This document shows, piece by piece, positions 35,326 to 47,644 of a stretch of 64,000 bases of DNA. The stretch spans positions 7,171,084 through 7,235,083 of the forward strand of contig JAKSZT010053836.1 in assembly GCA_026826555.1 (NCBI GenBank). Reading direction: 5' to 3'. Position 1 is the stretch's first letter. Each line of letters opens with the position of its first letter. Source of the DNA: Tolypeutes matacus (taxonomy: Eukaryota; Chordata; Mammalia; Cingulata; Chlamyphoridae). Under the pieces are notes generated by a model. The model ran no database searches. It saw nothing but the letters and a program-made list of their open reading frames with translations, and was not told where the DNA came from. The position numbers were made by a program, and so were the translations under genes.

Positions 35326-35500
35326 TCACTCATTCATTTTCAAAAGCGCGTTGATCTCTACGCCAGGCACTGTGCTAGGTGTTGGGGACGCAGCAGTGAA
35401 CAAAATAGACACTGCCTCTGCCTTCATGAACCCAATAGTCTCATGGGGGAGACAGAGCTGAATCAGGTAGTCATGCCAATAGATATACAAGGACAATGGC
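35326..35500. mobile_element. Ancient LINE-like fragment (L2/L3 type)
   Basis: CCAGGCACTGTGCTAGGTGT and AACAAAATAGACACTGCC, then GGGGGAGACAGAGCTGAA. Same family as the 30.5-kb copy. Confidence 0.55.
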
Positions 35501-36104
35501 CACAGGTATGGCTGGAAAGGAGACCTTGTCTGCAGAGGGGTGGTCCTTCCCAGAGAACTGGGGCCAGAGTGGGGAGGAGGGACCCTCTTTGAAAGGGCCA
35601 CAGTTGGAGCAATGGGGTGTTTGAAGCTCTTCCTATCAGAAGGGCAGCCACTGACACTTTCCTGGAGCCTCTGAGCAGGGTATCAAGGGGTTCAGGGCCT
35701 AGGCTGGTCAAAGCAGGAACAAGCAGCAGGTGCTAGGCCCCTGCTGAACAGACCACACTCTGTGCCTAGACCTCGCCATCCAGGCAAAGAAAGAGAGAGA
35801 GTAGGAAATTTGTGTTTACAGCAATTAGACAAGAGATCAGAAAACCCAAATGGACAACTCCATTTTAAAAGTCTAAAGGCACCTGCACTTTACCAGCTCA
35901 GAGCAGGAGAACTGCGGCTATGGCGAAACCAGCAGCCTGCCTCCACCTTCTACAAGTCCTGTCAAGCTGAGCTATTTTTCTGGCAGGTTACAGCGAGGTG
36001 GGCTTTGGAGGGAGCAAGGAGGATGGATGCTTTAATCTCAGGGAGACTGGATTCCGTCCTGGGCAACCCGACAATTAACCTGGGGCACTAGGCATGGAGC
36101 GGCA

Positions 36105-36320
36105 AGGTGAGTATGATGGTCAGGGTCACCTGCCTGGGCCCCATCACTCACAAGCCATGGATCCGTGGGAAAGTGGCTTCCTCAGCCTCGGCCCCCGTGT
36201 CAGTAAGGTGGGGATAACAACTCCTCCCTTAGTCTTGGGATGAGGATTAAGTGACATCATCCATGCCATTCAATATGTTAAGTGGGATAGGGTGAGTGTG
36301 CAACGAACGTTAGCTGCCTT
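36105..36320 (+). mobile_element. MIR SINE
   Basis: GGCTTCCTCAGCCTCGGCC then GATGAGGATTAAGTGACATC. Confidence 0.65.
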
Positions 36321-37275
36321 TATAGCCACGCTGCAGTCTGCACAGAGGCATGACGGATGAGAATAGAAGCGGTGGCCCCAGGCCTCGGCGTGGCTGTGCA
36401 CATTTATCAGAAGTCTGGGTGGCGCTCTGGCGGCTGCTCACACTGGGAATCCTCCTGAGTGGTTCTCAGCAGCGTCCTGCAGCCCTGCAAACTGTAGAGA
36501 CCGAGAGCGGGGAGGGCCTGACTGTAAGAGCAGAGCAGGCGAGATGAGGGTGGAAGAAAGGCTCCTCTGCTGGAAGCTATGAGCATGTGAAACCAAAATG
36601 GGGACCCGATTCAGAAAGGCTCTGGCAGGGTGGTTAGCGCCAAGAACCAGGGGTCGGACCCCATCATTTCTAATTAAATGTTCCCAGGCGGAGCACATCT
36701 AAATGGTCTGGGGAGGGTGCTTTTTAAAGGACCTCACTGATGAATCCTTCTGGGCATGAATCACCCCTCTCTAAGCCACCTGCTTTGTCATGTGGGTTTC
36801 CCACGCAGCATTCCCACCGAGGGCTTTCTTTGATGTGCTGCTGACCAGCACTCACTGCAGGCCTGAGAGACGCTCACTACAGAGGCAGAAGGAGCCTGGG
36901 AACTCCTGCGCGGCTGGGAGATTGGAAAGGCTGCAGCAAAACACCTCAGATGAAAGGCTAAAGGAACCGGGACGACCCTGCCAGGAGGAAAGGCTGATGG
37001 GCAGGTAGCGCCATGCTGCAGCTTTACAACTTCTCTCGTTCCACTGAGAACAAACAGGAGAAAAAAGAGCTTGGAATGTAGCCTGGCATCAGGTGGGAGG
37101 TAAGGAAGAATTTCCTGACTGTGTTAGTGGTGGCAGATGGAAGACTTCCCTTCCCTGGCACAGGTTTAGGTTGCTCCTGCCGGGAGGCAGACCGAGCAAG
37201 TGCCGTCTCATGGTCCCTTATGCCCAAAACATCACCCCAACTCTAAAACACCTGATATAGAAATAAACTGAACTG

Positions 37276-37370
37276 GGAAACGGATGTGGCTCAAGAGGTT
37301 CGGCGTCCGTCTGCCATATGGAGAGACCGGGGTTCGATCCCCGGTACCTCCCGGTAAAAAAAAAAAAAAA
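37276..37370 (+). mobile_element. DAS-type SINE with perfect 17-bp target duplication
   Basis: Head GATGTGGCTCAAGAGG, B box GGTTCGATCCCC, and a pure A-tail. It is flanked by agaaataaactgaactg at 37259-37275 and 37371-37387 without mismatch, so a recent insertion. Antisense to AFAP1L2. Confidence 0.95.
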
Positions 37371-37449
37371 AGAAATAAACTGAACTGAGCTGTTATGACT
37401 TCTTTTAAAAAATACCTGAATTGTCTAGAAATGAAAACATATGTCGTTG

Positions 37450-37922
37450 AGAAGACTTGTACAAGATTGTTCATAGCAGCCTTATATCATCATAGCCAAA
37501 ATCTGGAAACAACCCAAATGTCCATGAACAAATGGATGGATAAACAGAACGTGGTATATTCATGTAATGGAATACTACCCGGCAATTTAAAAGGAACAAA
37601 CTATTGACACATCTATCGGCAAGGATGAATCCCCTGAACGAAAAAAACCGGACACAAAGAACACACTGTATGATTCCACTGATATGACGCTCCAGGACGG
37701 GCAACGCTCATCTATGGTACAAGAAATCAGAACAGTGGTTGCCTTGGGGTGAGGGAATTAACTGGGAAGGGGCAAGAGAGAACTTTCTGGGGTGATAGAA
37801 ATGTTCCTTACCTTATTTTGGGTGATGGTTACCTGGGTGTATACAACTGTCAACCCTCACTGAGCTGAATACTTAAGATCTGTGAGCTTTATGATATGTA
37901 CACTCTACCTTGATAAAAGATA
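37450..37922 (+). mobile_element. Old L1 3' end
   Basis: Carries the L1 signature GAAACAACCCAAATGTCCAT at about 37505, then GGAATACTACC, the GTGATGGTTACC tail and a terminal TTGATAAAAGA. Confidence 0.85.
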
Positions 37923-38255
37923 GAGTGTCCATCATGAGATGAATAGATAAACAAAATGGGGTATATAGACACAATGGAATGTTATTTAGCCATTAGAAGG
38001 AATGAAGTTCTGAGTCATGCTACAACATGGATGGACCTTGAAAACATTACGGTGAGTGAAATAAGCCAGGCACAAGAGGACAAATACTGCATGATTTCAT
38101 TTATATGAAATATCTAGAAATAGCAAGTGTGTAGAGACAGAAAATAGATTAGAGGTTACCAGGGAATGGGGGAGTGGAAGGAAAGTTATTGCTTGGTGGT
38201 ATAGAGCGTTTGTAAATTTTGGAAATCTCTAAATAAATTTAAAAAAAAGAAAATT
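37923..38255 (+). mobile_element. Second L1 3' end abutting the first
   Basis: Restarts at GTGTCCATCATGAGATGAAT and proceeds through ACAATGGAATGTTATTTAGC and the L1 tail, ending in AATAAATTTAAAAAAA. The same L1 region appears twice in the same orientation, so these are separate copies or a duplication. Confidence 0.8.
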
Positions 38256-38324
38256 ACGGGCTCAGGGTTCTGTGATTGTTACAAAGTCTTTAAATGATGT
38301 TTGCCTGTTTTGCCTTGGGTTGTG

Positions 38325-38465
38325 TAACCTTGGGCAAATTATTTAAACTCTCTGGGCCTCTGTCTCCTCATCTGTAACAACAGCAATCTCACAGGATTGT
38401 TTTGAAGATGAAATAAGTTAATACTTGTGCAAATGCAAAGTGCTCAATTAAGTGCTTGCTATTAT
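38325..38465 (+). mobile_element. MIR SINE
   Basis: TAACCTTGGGCAAATTATTT, GTCTCCTCATCTGTAAC and AGTGCTCAATTAAGTGC. Confidence 0.8.
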
Positions 38466-38663
38466 TAAAATAGCTTATTATTATTCATTCTCTACTTTCC
38501 ACCAGAGTAAGGAAAAGTGATTTGAAAACATTGGTCTGAAAACCTCACTCAAAGGCAGCTGGGTTGAGTGTTCCGAGATTTCAGTGGCTCCCATTCAGGC
38601 CAAGCCTGCGTCATCTTCCTATTGCCCCAGAGATGTTTCCGGGGCCCCAGAGCCCATGCTTAC

Positions 38664-38792
38664 TGCTGCTCTTGGTGTACAGCCGGAGGAGCTCAGCCAG
38701 GCAACTCTTCTTTACCACCGCTGTGCTACTCAGGCTCTCCTGGTCGAGAATCTTGAGGAAGTCGTCCAGCTCTGTCAGCAGCTGCTCCAGGG
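38664..38792 (-). CDS. AFAP1L2: AFAP1L2 exon 2 (residues about 6-48)
   Basis: 129-nt exon. The acceptor is CCCTAG and the first bases CCCTGGAG complete an Ala codon split after its first base. The donor is AGCA|GTAAGC. It encodes the leucine-rich N-terminal segment beginning ALEQLLTELDD and ending RLYTKSS, with one base left for the next Ser codon. The segment is amphipathic and conserved; E-to-S and L-to-V type changes against human are mild. The preceding intron runs to the right edge of the window and exon 1 lies beyond it. Confidence 0.96.
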
Positions 38793-39139
38793 CTAGGGAT
38801 AGAAACCAGAAGAAGGCATTACAGCAGCAGCCATCTCTGCAAAGACCCAGCTCAGATACGCCTCTGGGTCTGCAGCATCCGCCAGTGGACCCTCTGGTCT
38901 CAAGAGTTAGGAGGCCTGGCAGCATGTGGGGCCCCCAGCCGGGAGGCCGGGCCTTGGTTCAAGGGTCGCAGGGAGAGGGAAACAGGCCCTTGGCTTTGAG
39001 ATGGATGACTTTGGCTGAAACAGCAGTAGCCAAGTCATCTCAACTTGCTGAGCATATCTATTCCATGGCTAATGCCTGCCCTCGTGGGCTTTTCTGGGAA
39101 AACAGAAGAAAATACATTTTTCAAAGTGCTTTGTTGGCC

Positions 39140-39250
39140 GCTAAGCACACTTCTTTCTGGGTGACCTTGGGCCTGTAACTTAACCTTCTCAGTCCACTCA
39201 TCTGTGAAACGATAGAAGGAGCCTTACAAAGCATTTGCTCTAAACCTACA
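39140..39250 (+). mobile_element. MIR SINE fragment
   Basis: GTGACCTTGGGCCTGTAAC and CACTCATCTGTGAAACG. Confidence 0.65.
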
Positions 39251-39489
39251 TCTGAAACTCTACAATTCTAAGTCTGATCTCCGTATGGCGGCATGACTTT
39301 CATGCTCATCTCTGTGCCCAGCCACTGTACCTCTCTCTGTTCTTCGGGCACCATGGTCTTCTCTTTCCCTTGCTCAGTCCTACTCCTCCCTCAGGTCTAG
39401 GTCTAGAAAGCACTCTTCCTGGGACATCTTCTCTGGGTCTCTGGAAAAGCGAGGCCTCTTTTACCAGATTATCCCACTTATTGGCACTA

Positions 39490-39907
39490 CCACTCTGTGG
39501 CAGGCTGAGCAATGGCCTTCCAAAGGTGTCCACGCCCTAATCCCTGGAACCTGTGGATATGCTAGCTCGTGTACCCAATTGGGCCCCGATGCATCACAAG
39601 AGTCCTTATAAGAGGGGCAGAGTCAGAGAGAAGATACAAAGATGGAAGTGGAGATCAGAGAGGAGAGAAAATGCTATGCTGCTGGCTTTGAACATGGAGT
39701 ACAGGGCCTGAGCCAAGGAATGTGGGCGGCCTTTGGAAACTGGAAAAGGCAAGGAAATGGATTCTCCCTAGAGCCTCCAGAAGGAACACAGTCCTGAGGG
39801 TCCATGTTAGACTTCTGACCTCCAGAACTGTAAGACAATAAACTGTTTTATTTTAAGCCACAAAGCGTATGATAATTTGTTGCAGTAGCAATAGGAAGCT
39901 AACATAC
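39490..39907 (+). mobile_element. MLT1-like LTR
   Basis: Runs from a GGCAGGCTGAGCAATGGCC start through GAGTCCTTATAAGAGGGG, CTGACCTCCAGAACTGTAAG and ACAATAAACTGTTTT to GGAAGCTAACATACC. Near full-length solitary LTR. No retroviral coding sequence is present. Confidence 0.88.
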
Positions 39908-39944
39908 CCCTCCACAACCCCGGTTACACTATGTTGTAGTTGTC

Positions 39945-40055
39945 TGTGTCTGCTATTTGACAGTAAGCTCCAAGAGGACAGGCTCTGTGTCTGCCTCATA
40001 TGTGCAGGGCCCAGCACAATGTCTGATAAGTATTCACTAAATGAATGAATGAAAG
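39945..40055 (+). mobile_element. L2 3' end
   Basis: AAGCTCCAAGAGGACAGGCT, GGGCCCAGCACAATGTCTG and the AAATGAATGAATGAA tail. Confidence 0.75.
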
Positions 40056-42280
40056 CAAAGCAAATCCATCCATTCTCTCTGCATACCAAAGTGCTCCAAG
40101 GCCAGATTACACGACAAGTAAACTGTTGACCTGGATCAGGGCTGTAGAGAAGGCAATTAAAAACCCAGGTCTCTAGCAGAGCCTGTCTAGCTAAAATATT
40201 AGAATGGATTTTTTTTTAAGGAGCTCTCCCCCACTTTTCTAGTTTATATAATATAGTAACAACACTGGGAACTCAAACAATTCTTTTCCCAAATGGTCCA
40301 AATGAAGCTAGCTCCTGAAGTCTCTCGTATGGACTAGCTGTTATGAAACTTGTCCACCACCTCGAACTCTTCAAGGTGCCTGCTTTACATGTGACCCCTC
40401 TGCTTCAGACCAGCCTGAGCTATTTCAGTCTGCATGGACAACCCTTCCTGAGTGTCATTCTGGGAGTAAATCAATGGACAGGAAGAAACAGGAATTTTCT
40501 AGAAGTCTATACTCATTCACCTGCCCCACCCCCTCATCTCCCTGGCATGGCTGGTCAGGCCCACCACCACCCTGGGCAGATTTATAAATAGCCAGAGTTG
40601 GGGGAGGAAGGGGACACAAAGCACTCCCAGAGATTGAGCTCTTCTGAGAGATCAAATGTTTACCCCAAAAGGATGGGCCACAGGCGCTTTCTGAGCAGAC
40701 AGAAGCATCAGGTGAAATCTGTATGGGCAGGGTGGGGCGGGGGTAGGCACTGAGGGACAGTCGCCCTGTGGTAACCTTAAGGGGTGGTAGGCTCCCGCCA
40801 TCTGACCCAATGGAGGCCTCAGCACCCGCTCTGACCAGCCAGGCTCAACTAAGGGATGGGAACCGTGCTGTGAGTGTCTCCCTGCCTTGTCCAAGGTGAT
40901 GGGGCTGGGCCTGGGCGACTGAGCCAGAGAGGAGCAGAACAGGCAGTGGCAAAGAGATGGGAGAGCTAAATGGAATAAGGAAACGGGATGGCTGTACAAT
41001 TACAACTCTCCTGAGAGGAAAGCCAGGAGGGACAATGACACGTGTTCTCTGACAGCCTGTGAGCAAACCAATGCTGTTCATTAACGATCATTTATGCAGG
41101 GGTCACCTCTGCTGGTTCCAGAGGTTAAAGAATGTGGAAAACATGGTTCCAGAACTGAAGAAGCTTACAACCTAGTTGTCAGGGCAGGAAATTCATGATG
41201 CCAACATGTGGCATGGGCTGAAAAGACACACAGTTTGAGAAGGGGTTAGATGGATTGAAGGGTGAGAGATCCTCAATGCACTAAGGGAAATAAGGACATT
41301 TGGGACACATCCCTGGCCTTTTCAAAGGTCACTGCTCTAGGGCAATGACAGTCTACTCTAAACTCCCCTGGGGTGACTCCATCAGAGGGAAATTTGAGCT
41401 AAACAGATCACTGGGGCTTGACCTACAATGATATTTGGATTTTTTTTTTTTTTAACTTCGTTAGTTTAAGTTCAGCGAGCAGAGGCCAGGTGAGTGAGCC
41501 AGAGGAAGCCTGGGGGCACACTCCACGTTTTTCCATCATGCCTCAGAGCCTGCCTGTGAAAACAACGCCAAAGCAAGCATTGGTCAGCCTGGCACGGGGA
41601 AGTCCACAAAATACCCAGAGCCCCAAGCAGACTGGCAGTATCACTGCACACTGGCTGCGGGGCAAGACCAGGAGCAGCACACACAGCCGTGGCTGTCAGA
41701 CCACCCGAGCCTGCTGACAACGTGCTCTTCCTCCAGGAAGGTCAGTCAGGACAGCTCAGAGTCTGGGGACTGTGGACAGATCCCAACCCACAGCGATCTC
41801 AAGAAATGCTGTCATTGACCTAGCTGTTAATCCTTTCCCCAAAGCTGGGGAAACAGGGTCCCTCCAAGGAGATGAGACGGTGAAGATTCTGTCCCAGCAG
41901 AAATATGGACGACCCATTGAAAGCCACACTTTGGCAAACAAACCCTTCCCCAGAGTTTCTTCAATAATGGAGCTGCCTCATTTGCCACCAAGTCCAATAT
42001 CACTCCTGAGCTGGCTGAGGGCTCTGGTTCAATGGACCCGGATATCAAATATGAGATCTCAAGGACTGTCAGATAAGCAGCATTGGCCAATTTTCACCTG
42101 GAACCACCTTGCAGAGACACTGCTTCAGAGGACAAGGCTAGGCAGCAGGGCAGTTGCCCACATATCTGTTAAGAATAGGACACTGCATTTGCCCATGTGT
42201 TTGTCAAACCTTGGCTTTTCCTTCCCACTGGTGGTTCGGTACATGCCCACTAATAGCAGCAGCTGCTTGAGAGTCTAAAC

Positions 42281-42429
42281 CAGTGGCTTTCAACCCTGAC
42301 TGCACATTGGAATCACCTGGGGAGCTTCCACACCTCCTGCCATGTTCTCAGAATCTCTGGGGGCGGAACCCAGGAGTCAGTAGTTCTTCACCCTCCTCAG
42401 GTGACTGCAGCCTAGGTGGAGACCCGCTG
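42281..42429 (+). mobile_element. hAT-Charlie MITE (MER5/MER58-like) with 8-bp target duplication
   Basis: CAGTGGCTTTCAACCC at the left and its imperfect inverted end at the right (ACCCGCTG). Internal GGAATCACCTGGGGAGCTTC and CAGAATCTCTGGGGGCGGAA. Flanks gtctaaac (42273-42280) and gtctgaac (42430-42437) match the hAT 8-bp duplication with one mismatch. Confidence 0.9.
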
Positions 42430-42479
42430 GTCTGAACCCAGCACCAGAGGCTGGCACTGGAGGCCCCTGCTCCCAAAGT

Positions 42480-42665
42480 CGTCAGAGGCCAGACCGAGTC
42501 CTGACTCGCCCTCTCTCAGGGCTGCAGACACTTAGAGCAGTCCCGCAATTTTTCCAAGGCTTGGTTTCCACATCTGTACAGTTGAGAAAACCACGGGGGC
42601 CTTGCTATCTCACGGGGTGGCTATAATGACACAAAGCTTGCAAAGCCTTTCCTCAGCTGTGTTTG
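42480..42665 (+). mobile_element. MIR SINE
   Basis: TTGGTTTCCACATCTGTAC and GGTGGCTATAATGACACAAA. Confidence 0.6.
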
Positions 42666-43094
42666 TGAGATGCTACACTGATCACAGAGAGCAGATTGCC
42701 AGAATCCTCACTTTTCACCCCTATTTCATCTCCCCCTCAGGGATACCATTAGTTATTTCTTACTCTCTACCAGTGCATTCAGCTCTAAGCTCCCCTTTAG
42801 AGGAAAAACAAAAAACCTGGCAATGTAACATTCCCTACTGTATCTCATAATGGGGAGGAAAGGTCACCTCCTCAGAGAAGCCTTTCCTGACTACCCTTCT
42901 CCAAAGAAGATATTTCTTCTTATTCTCTAACTCAGCATCTATGTCTCCACAGCACTTATCAATATTAAATTTAAAAAAAATAAAAAATGAACAAAGAAAC
43001 AATGAATGAAATAATTGTTTTTTGCTTGTTTTCTAATTTTTTTTTTTCCTCGCCTAAGCCTAGTCTGGAAGCTCAATGAAAGCCAGGACCACAT

Positions 43095-43109
43095 CTGTCT
43101 AGCATTTTC
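43095..43109. repeat. Left target-site duplication of the RPL30 retrocopy
   Basis: Direct repeat ctgtctagcattttc, abutting the T-run that is the retrocopy's poly(A) tail. Confidence 0.93.
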
Positions 43110-43180
43110 TTTCTTTTTTTTTTTTTTTTGCTTTTAAAACAAGCTCTGGCCAGTTTTATTAAAGAAAATTTTTACATGAT

Positions 43181-43537
<357 letters not shown>

Positions 43538-43596
43538 TTAGGTGCGGCACGGCCCCAACCAAGAGCAGCCGCCAAGATGGCTGGGGAACGAGAAAG

Positions 43597-43611
43597 CTGT
43601 CTAGCATTTTC
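43597..43611. repeat. Right target-site duplication of the RPL30 retrocopy
   Basis: Perfect second copy of the 15-mer, immediately next to the 5'-TOP start of the retrocopy. Confidence 0.93.
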
Positions 43612-43680
43612 AACACCTCCCACAGTTATAGGTGTTGAATACATGTTTGTGGAATGAATAAATGAATGAATAAGTTTATT

Positions 43681-43825
43681 AGGCACCTACTAGTTTGCAG
43701 AACTGTAGGCGGTGGGCATTAGCCCCGTTTTGCAGGTGAGGATATGGTGGCTCAGGTCCCACCTGGCTATGACAGAGCTAGGTTGTGGCCTGACCACAAG
43801 GTTGAGCTCTTAACATCCTACCTGA
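43681..43825 (-). mobile_element. MIR SINE fragment
   Basis: CCCGTTTTGCAGGTGAGGAT and GACAGAGCTAGGTTGTGGC in reverse orientation. Confidence 0.55.
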
Positions 43826-44059
43826 GGTCTCCGTAATGGGCATTTTTCTAGCATCCCCTAAAAGCCCAGCTCCCCAGCAGCTCCAGATTATCTCTGAGCT
43901 CCCTCATTAGAGATAGAAGCCCTCATCCTCTCCTGGTCCTCAGAGAAAGCTCGGGGAGATCAAACACCCTTTGGATCTTGGTGGGATGGTGGCCTCTGAA
44001 CTCCATGCATGCAAAAACAAACTCCCAGGAAAAAATATTGACATTCTTTGGGGGAGGCA

Positions 44060-44139
44060 ATATCTCTCTCTCTCCCCCCACCTCTCCCCCTCCCCCCCCC
44101 CTCCCCCCCTCCCTCCCTCCCTCCCTCCCTCCCTCTCCT
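44060..44139. repeat. Polypyrimidine tract (CT)n/(CCCT)n
   Basis: About 80 nt that are almost purely C and T on the plus strand: a CT run, a C-rich middle and a CCCT run. A mirror-type tract able in principle to form H-DNA. Confidence 0.95.
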
Positions 44140-44353
44140 GTGAGAAGGCTGAAGAACCATGCAGGATGCATGGGGTCTGTGTGTCCACTCAGGTGAAGGG
44201 CAGAATGCAGCCAGCTGCCCAAATCCTGCATGTGATAAATGTTGGCCTATGTGCCTGGAGGTGGGATGGAAGGGGGTCCACATCTCTCCCAGGGAACAGA
44301 CGGATAGATGCTAAGGGGTAGCAAAGGTAAGGCCAGAAAGAAGCCTTTGGATA

Positions 44354-44404
44354 GGTCTGCTTGGGAAGGAGGTCTGCTTGGGAAGGACGTCTGCTTGGGA
44401 AGGG
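44354..44404. repeat. Three 17-bp tandem repeats
   Basis: Two identical units GGTCTGCTTGGGAAGGA and a third with C at the first and G at the last position. Confidence 0.97.
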
Positions 44405-45469
44405 GCAGTGGGCCGACAGCAGGGTCTCTCACCCTGTTTGTGCATGTGAAGAACACTGCAGAGGGTTGCCAAGAAGCCACCAGCCTTTGCCCCTTTACTT
44501 AAAATTGACCCAGAGCCCACCAACGAGCAAGCATCAGGGGATCCCACTGTGTGCCCAGCACCTCAGCCTACACTCACTGGGAAATTCAAAAGGAGAGGTG
44601 GCACAGAGTGGTTCCTGCCTTTTGCAAGCTCACTGGCAAGACAAGCAGCTCACATGAAGCAACTGCAGATCAAGGTGCACCACTCAAACCTCAAGAGTCA
44701 AGTGGGGTGGTGCCAGTTTCAAGTATGGTCAGAAGTTAGGCTTCAGGAAAAAGGCAGCAGGAGGGCAAGGCCTTAGGTGGATTTTGTTTTGTTTTGTTTT
44801 TACAGCTATTCATGAGTTTCCTGTTGGCTGCAGGACTCAGGCTGAAAAGTAATGATCTCAGAAAAGTCAAACCAGGGAAAATTAGAATAAATATGGGGAA
44901 ATCAACACTGAGCCTTGAATCAGCTATAGTAGATGAGAGCAAGTGAAAGAGCCCTGAAAGGCAAGCTACACTTTTCTTGACCTTCTGAACTTCTCAAGGC
45001 TGTCCCACTGCTGCTACTTCCGAGTTTTAAAAAAAAAATGTATGAAAACTGAAAGTATCCCTTTACATCCACATCCTCAGCGATTCCCCAAAGCTACCCA
45101 ATTCCTGGAAAATAGCCTTTGTTTATTTTCATGTGAGCAAACAAGCCAAAGGGTGAAAAGTGTTGTGCTTTGCTCTGGAGAGGCAAAGGGGACCCAAACA
45201 GGGTCCTAGTCTCCCAGGGGTCCCACTGAATACACAAGGTGAGAAGAGAAGTTATTTAGGAATGTGTCCATCCATCAGGACTACACAGAGGAAAGGGAGA
45301 CAAATTCTGGGGTTTTCAGGGAGAGGAATTCATGGCTTGAGGAACGAATAGCTCACCAGGAAGAGTCAGAGGCATTTTAATAAAAAGGGAATTAGATGCT
45401 CAAAAGACTCAAGAGCTGAACACAGATCACATCAAGCCTATGGTCAAACCCACAAATGTGCCAGGTTTG

Positions 45470-46135
45470 CCTCTATAAAACAAAATCAAATCCACAAAGC
45501 GTAAGCAAGGTGGGAATGTCAAACGGTGCAGCCACTGTGATAAGCAGTTTGGTGGCTCCTTAAAAAATCGAACATAGAAGTACTGTATGACCTGCAAGTC
45601 CACTCCTAATACACACCCAAGAAAACTGAAAACATAACATGTTCAAGCGAAGACTTGTACATAGATGTTTGTAACTACATTATTCATAATAGCCAAAAAG
45701 TAGAAACAACCCAAATGTTCATCAACAGACAAATAGATAAACCAAACAGAGTATATTCACACAATGGAATAGTAGCCACAAAAAGGAATGAAGTTCTGAT
45801 AGATGCTACAAACGTGGGTGAATTTAGAAAGCACTATGCTAAGTAAAATATAAGCTAGACACAGAAGGCCACGTATTGTATGGTTCCATTGATATCTAAT
45901 GTCCAGAAGAGGCAAACCCAGAGAGACAGGAAGTAGGTTAGTGGTTCCAGCACATGGGGTGGGGGGCGGGGCGGGGTCTGCCTGCTAATAGGTTTCTTTT
46001 GGGGGTGATGGAAATGTTCTGGAACTAGTGGGTGATGGTTGTACAACCTAGTGAATAGACTAACCACCACTGAAATGTATGGTTTAAAATGGTGAATTTT
46101 GTGTTAAGTAAATTATAACTCAACTAAAAAGTGGG
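45470..46135 (+). mobile_element. Old L1 3' end
   Basis: L1 blocks GTGCAGCCACTGTGATAAGC, AATAGCCAAAAAGTAGAAAC and GTGATGGTTGTACAACC, ending near an AACTAAAAAGTG tail. Confidence 0.85.
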
Positions 46136-47644
46136 GGTTGGGGGAACCACCACTAGAACATCACACGAAGAGAATGCGTCTTCCAGGAAACATCCAGAGC
46201 ACCGCAGCCCATGCCCCTCATCGAGCTGAGCACTGGGGATACCTGTGGGGAACCTAGCAGCGCAGACCTGGAGCTGATAGTCCCGAGGACCAGCACGCCT
46301 CTAAAACGGCTATGCTAGGTGAAAAGCAAGCACCAGGGTTGAAGAACCAGGGGACAAGGGACCAGGGAGAGCCACAAAGCTCAGGGAGGTCATTTCCCCT
46401 GCCTTCTGGATTCCTGTCAGCCTTCCAGGCCCTTCTCCAGGAGACCGGCCTCGGCTCGCTTGCCAGCTTCTGCCTCCCTAGAGCCCTCCCTGCTAAAGCC
46501 AGTTGTTCACCACGGTCTCTGGCTGTGTCCAGGATCTCCTGGGTCAGGCCAAAGCTCTTTCTGGTCTAGGCTTAGACTTTCTAGGTTTTGGCCTCAGACA
46601 AGATTATCCGCACAGAGGCGGCCTTGGGGGATTCTCCTGTGGACACACCCTTTTCACTGTCCAGCTACAGGCTTCTGGGAATAACAATCAACAAAGGCAA
46701 GGCCCTAGTGTGCGCCAATCCCAGTGACATTTTTCATCCCTCCGGGCTCACAGAGGCAGGATATCCCTCGGAGGAATGTGGCTCCTTCACTGAGGGTCTG
46801 GAACATGCTCGGCGCATTTCTCTGCTCCCCCACCATCCCCCACGCTTGGCAATTTGGTTTCTTCCGCGCCTTCCAATGGAGGGAGAGAAAATAAGTGTGT
46901 AGTTCATTCTGGAAACTGTAGGCCCTTGTGCGGTTTTGCATCCTCGCTCTGTGCTCTGTTAAAGTTCAGAGTTCTCTGCTCAGGGTCTAACAAATCATCA
47001 ATAAGATTCTTGTTTAAGACGTCCAAGGCCCACGCAGAGTTGGACTGTTCAACTGCCCGATTCATTGCCCTCGGCCATGGTGGAGCTGCCTCCAGACCAC
47101 TCCTCCCCCAGTTTTTCTCATTTTGAGGCAGTCTTGCTGTTGGTCGCTAGGTTCCCAACTATAAACGTCTTCCCAAAACATGAAAAACGCTGCTCCTCTC
47201 TGTTCCCCTGCTGCTTTATGCACACATTTTTATTTATTCAGCTGCATTTGCTGAAGGCCTATGATTGAGCATGATTTTCCTTCCAAGCATCAAACCGAGC
47301 AGATCTGTTCTTCATGTATAAAGTCATGCATTCCCGAAAGTTCCCAAGATCCAGCTCCTAGGCATACTATCCTCACGGGCCCAACTGCTGGGGATTAAGA
47401 TACTTGACTTATTAGAATTTGTCCCTAACCAAAGATGATGTTAGTGTCTGTGAGAAGACACAGCATCACGCAGATGCCATGGGGAGGAGAAAATACCCAG
47501 GAGGGCCCTTCTGGCTGGAGGGGACCCTCAAGTTCCCAAGCGAGAGCTTTTGGAAAACATGCCCCTTCCCTCCACCTCAGAAGGGAGACACCTGGCCAAA
47601 AGAGCCAAACATCGGGCCAGCCTTTACCTGTGCCTACGATGGAG

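Larger units (their letters stand above)
32899..38663 (-). other. AFAP1L2: AFAP1L2 intron 2
   Basis: 5.77 kb. It holds an old L1 (about 34300-34960), MIRs (about 34085-34190, 36105-36320 and 38325-38465), an ancient LINE-like piece (about 35326-35500), a DAS-SINE with perfect target duplications (37276-37370) and two successive L1 tails (37450-38255). Confidence 0.8.

Noticed and set aside
38564..39178. 204-codon open frame on the plus strand
   Set aside because: It overlaps AFAP1L2 exon 2 in antisense and has no protein family resemblance.
44060..44404. CRISPR-like repeat-spacer array
   Set aside because: The repeats are contiguous simple and tandem repeats in a vertebrate intron, without spacers.
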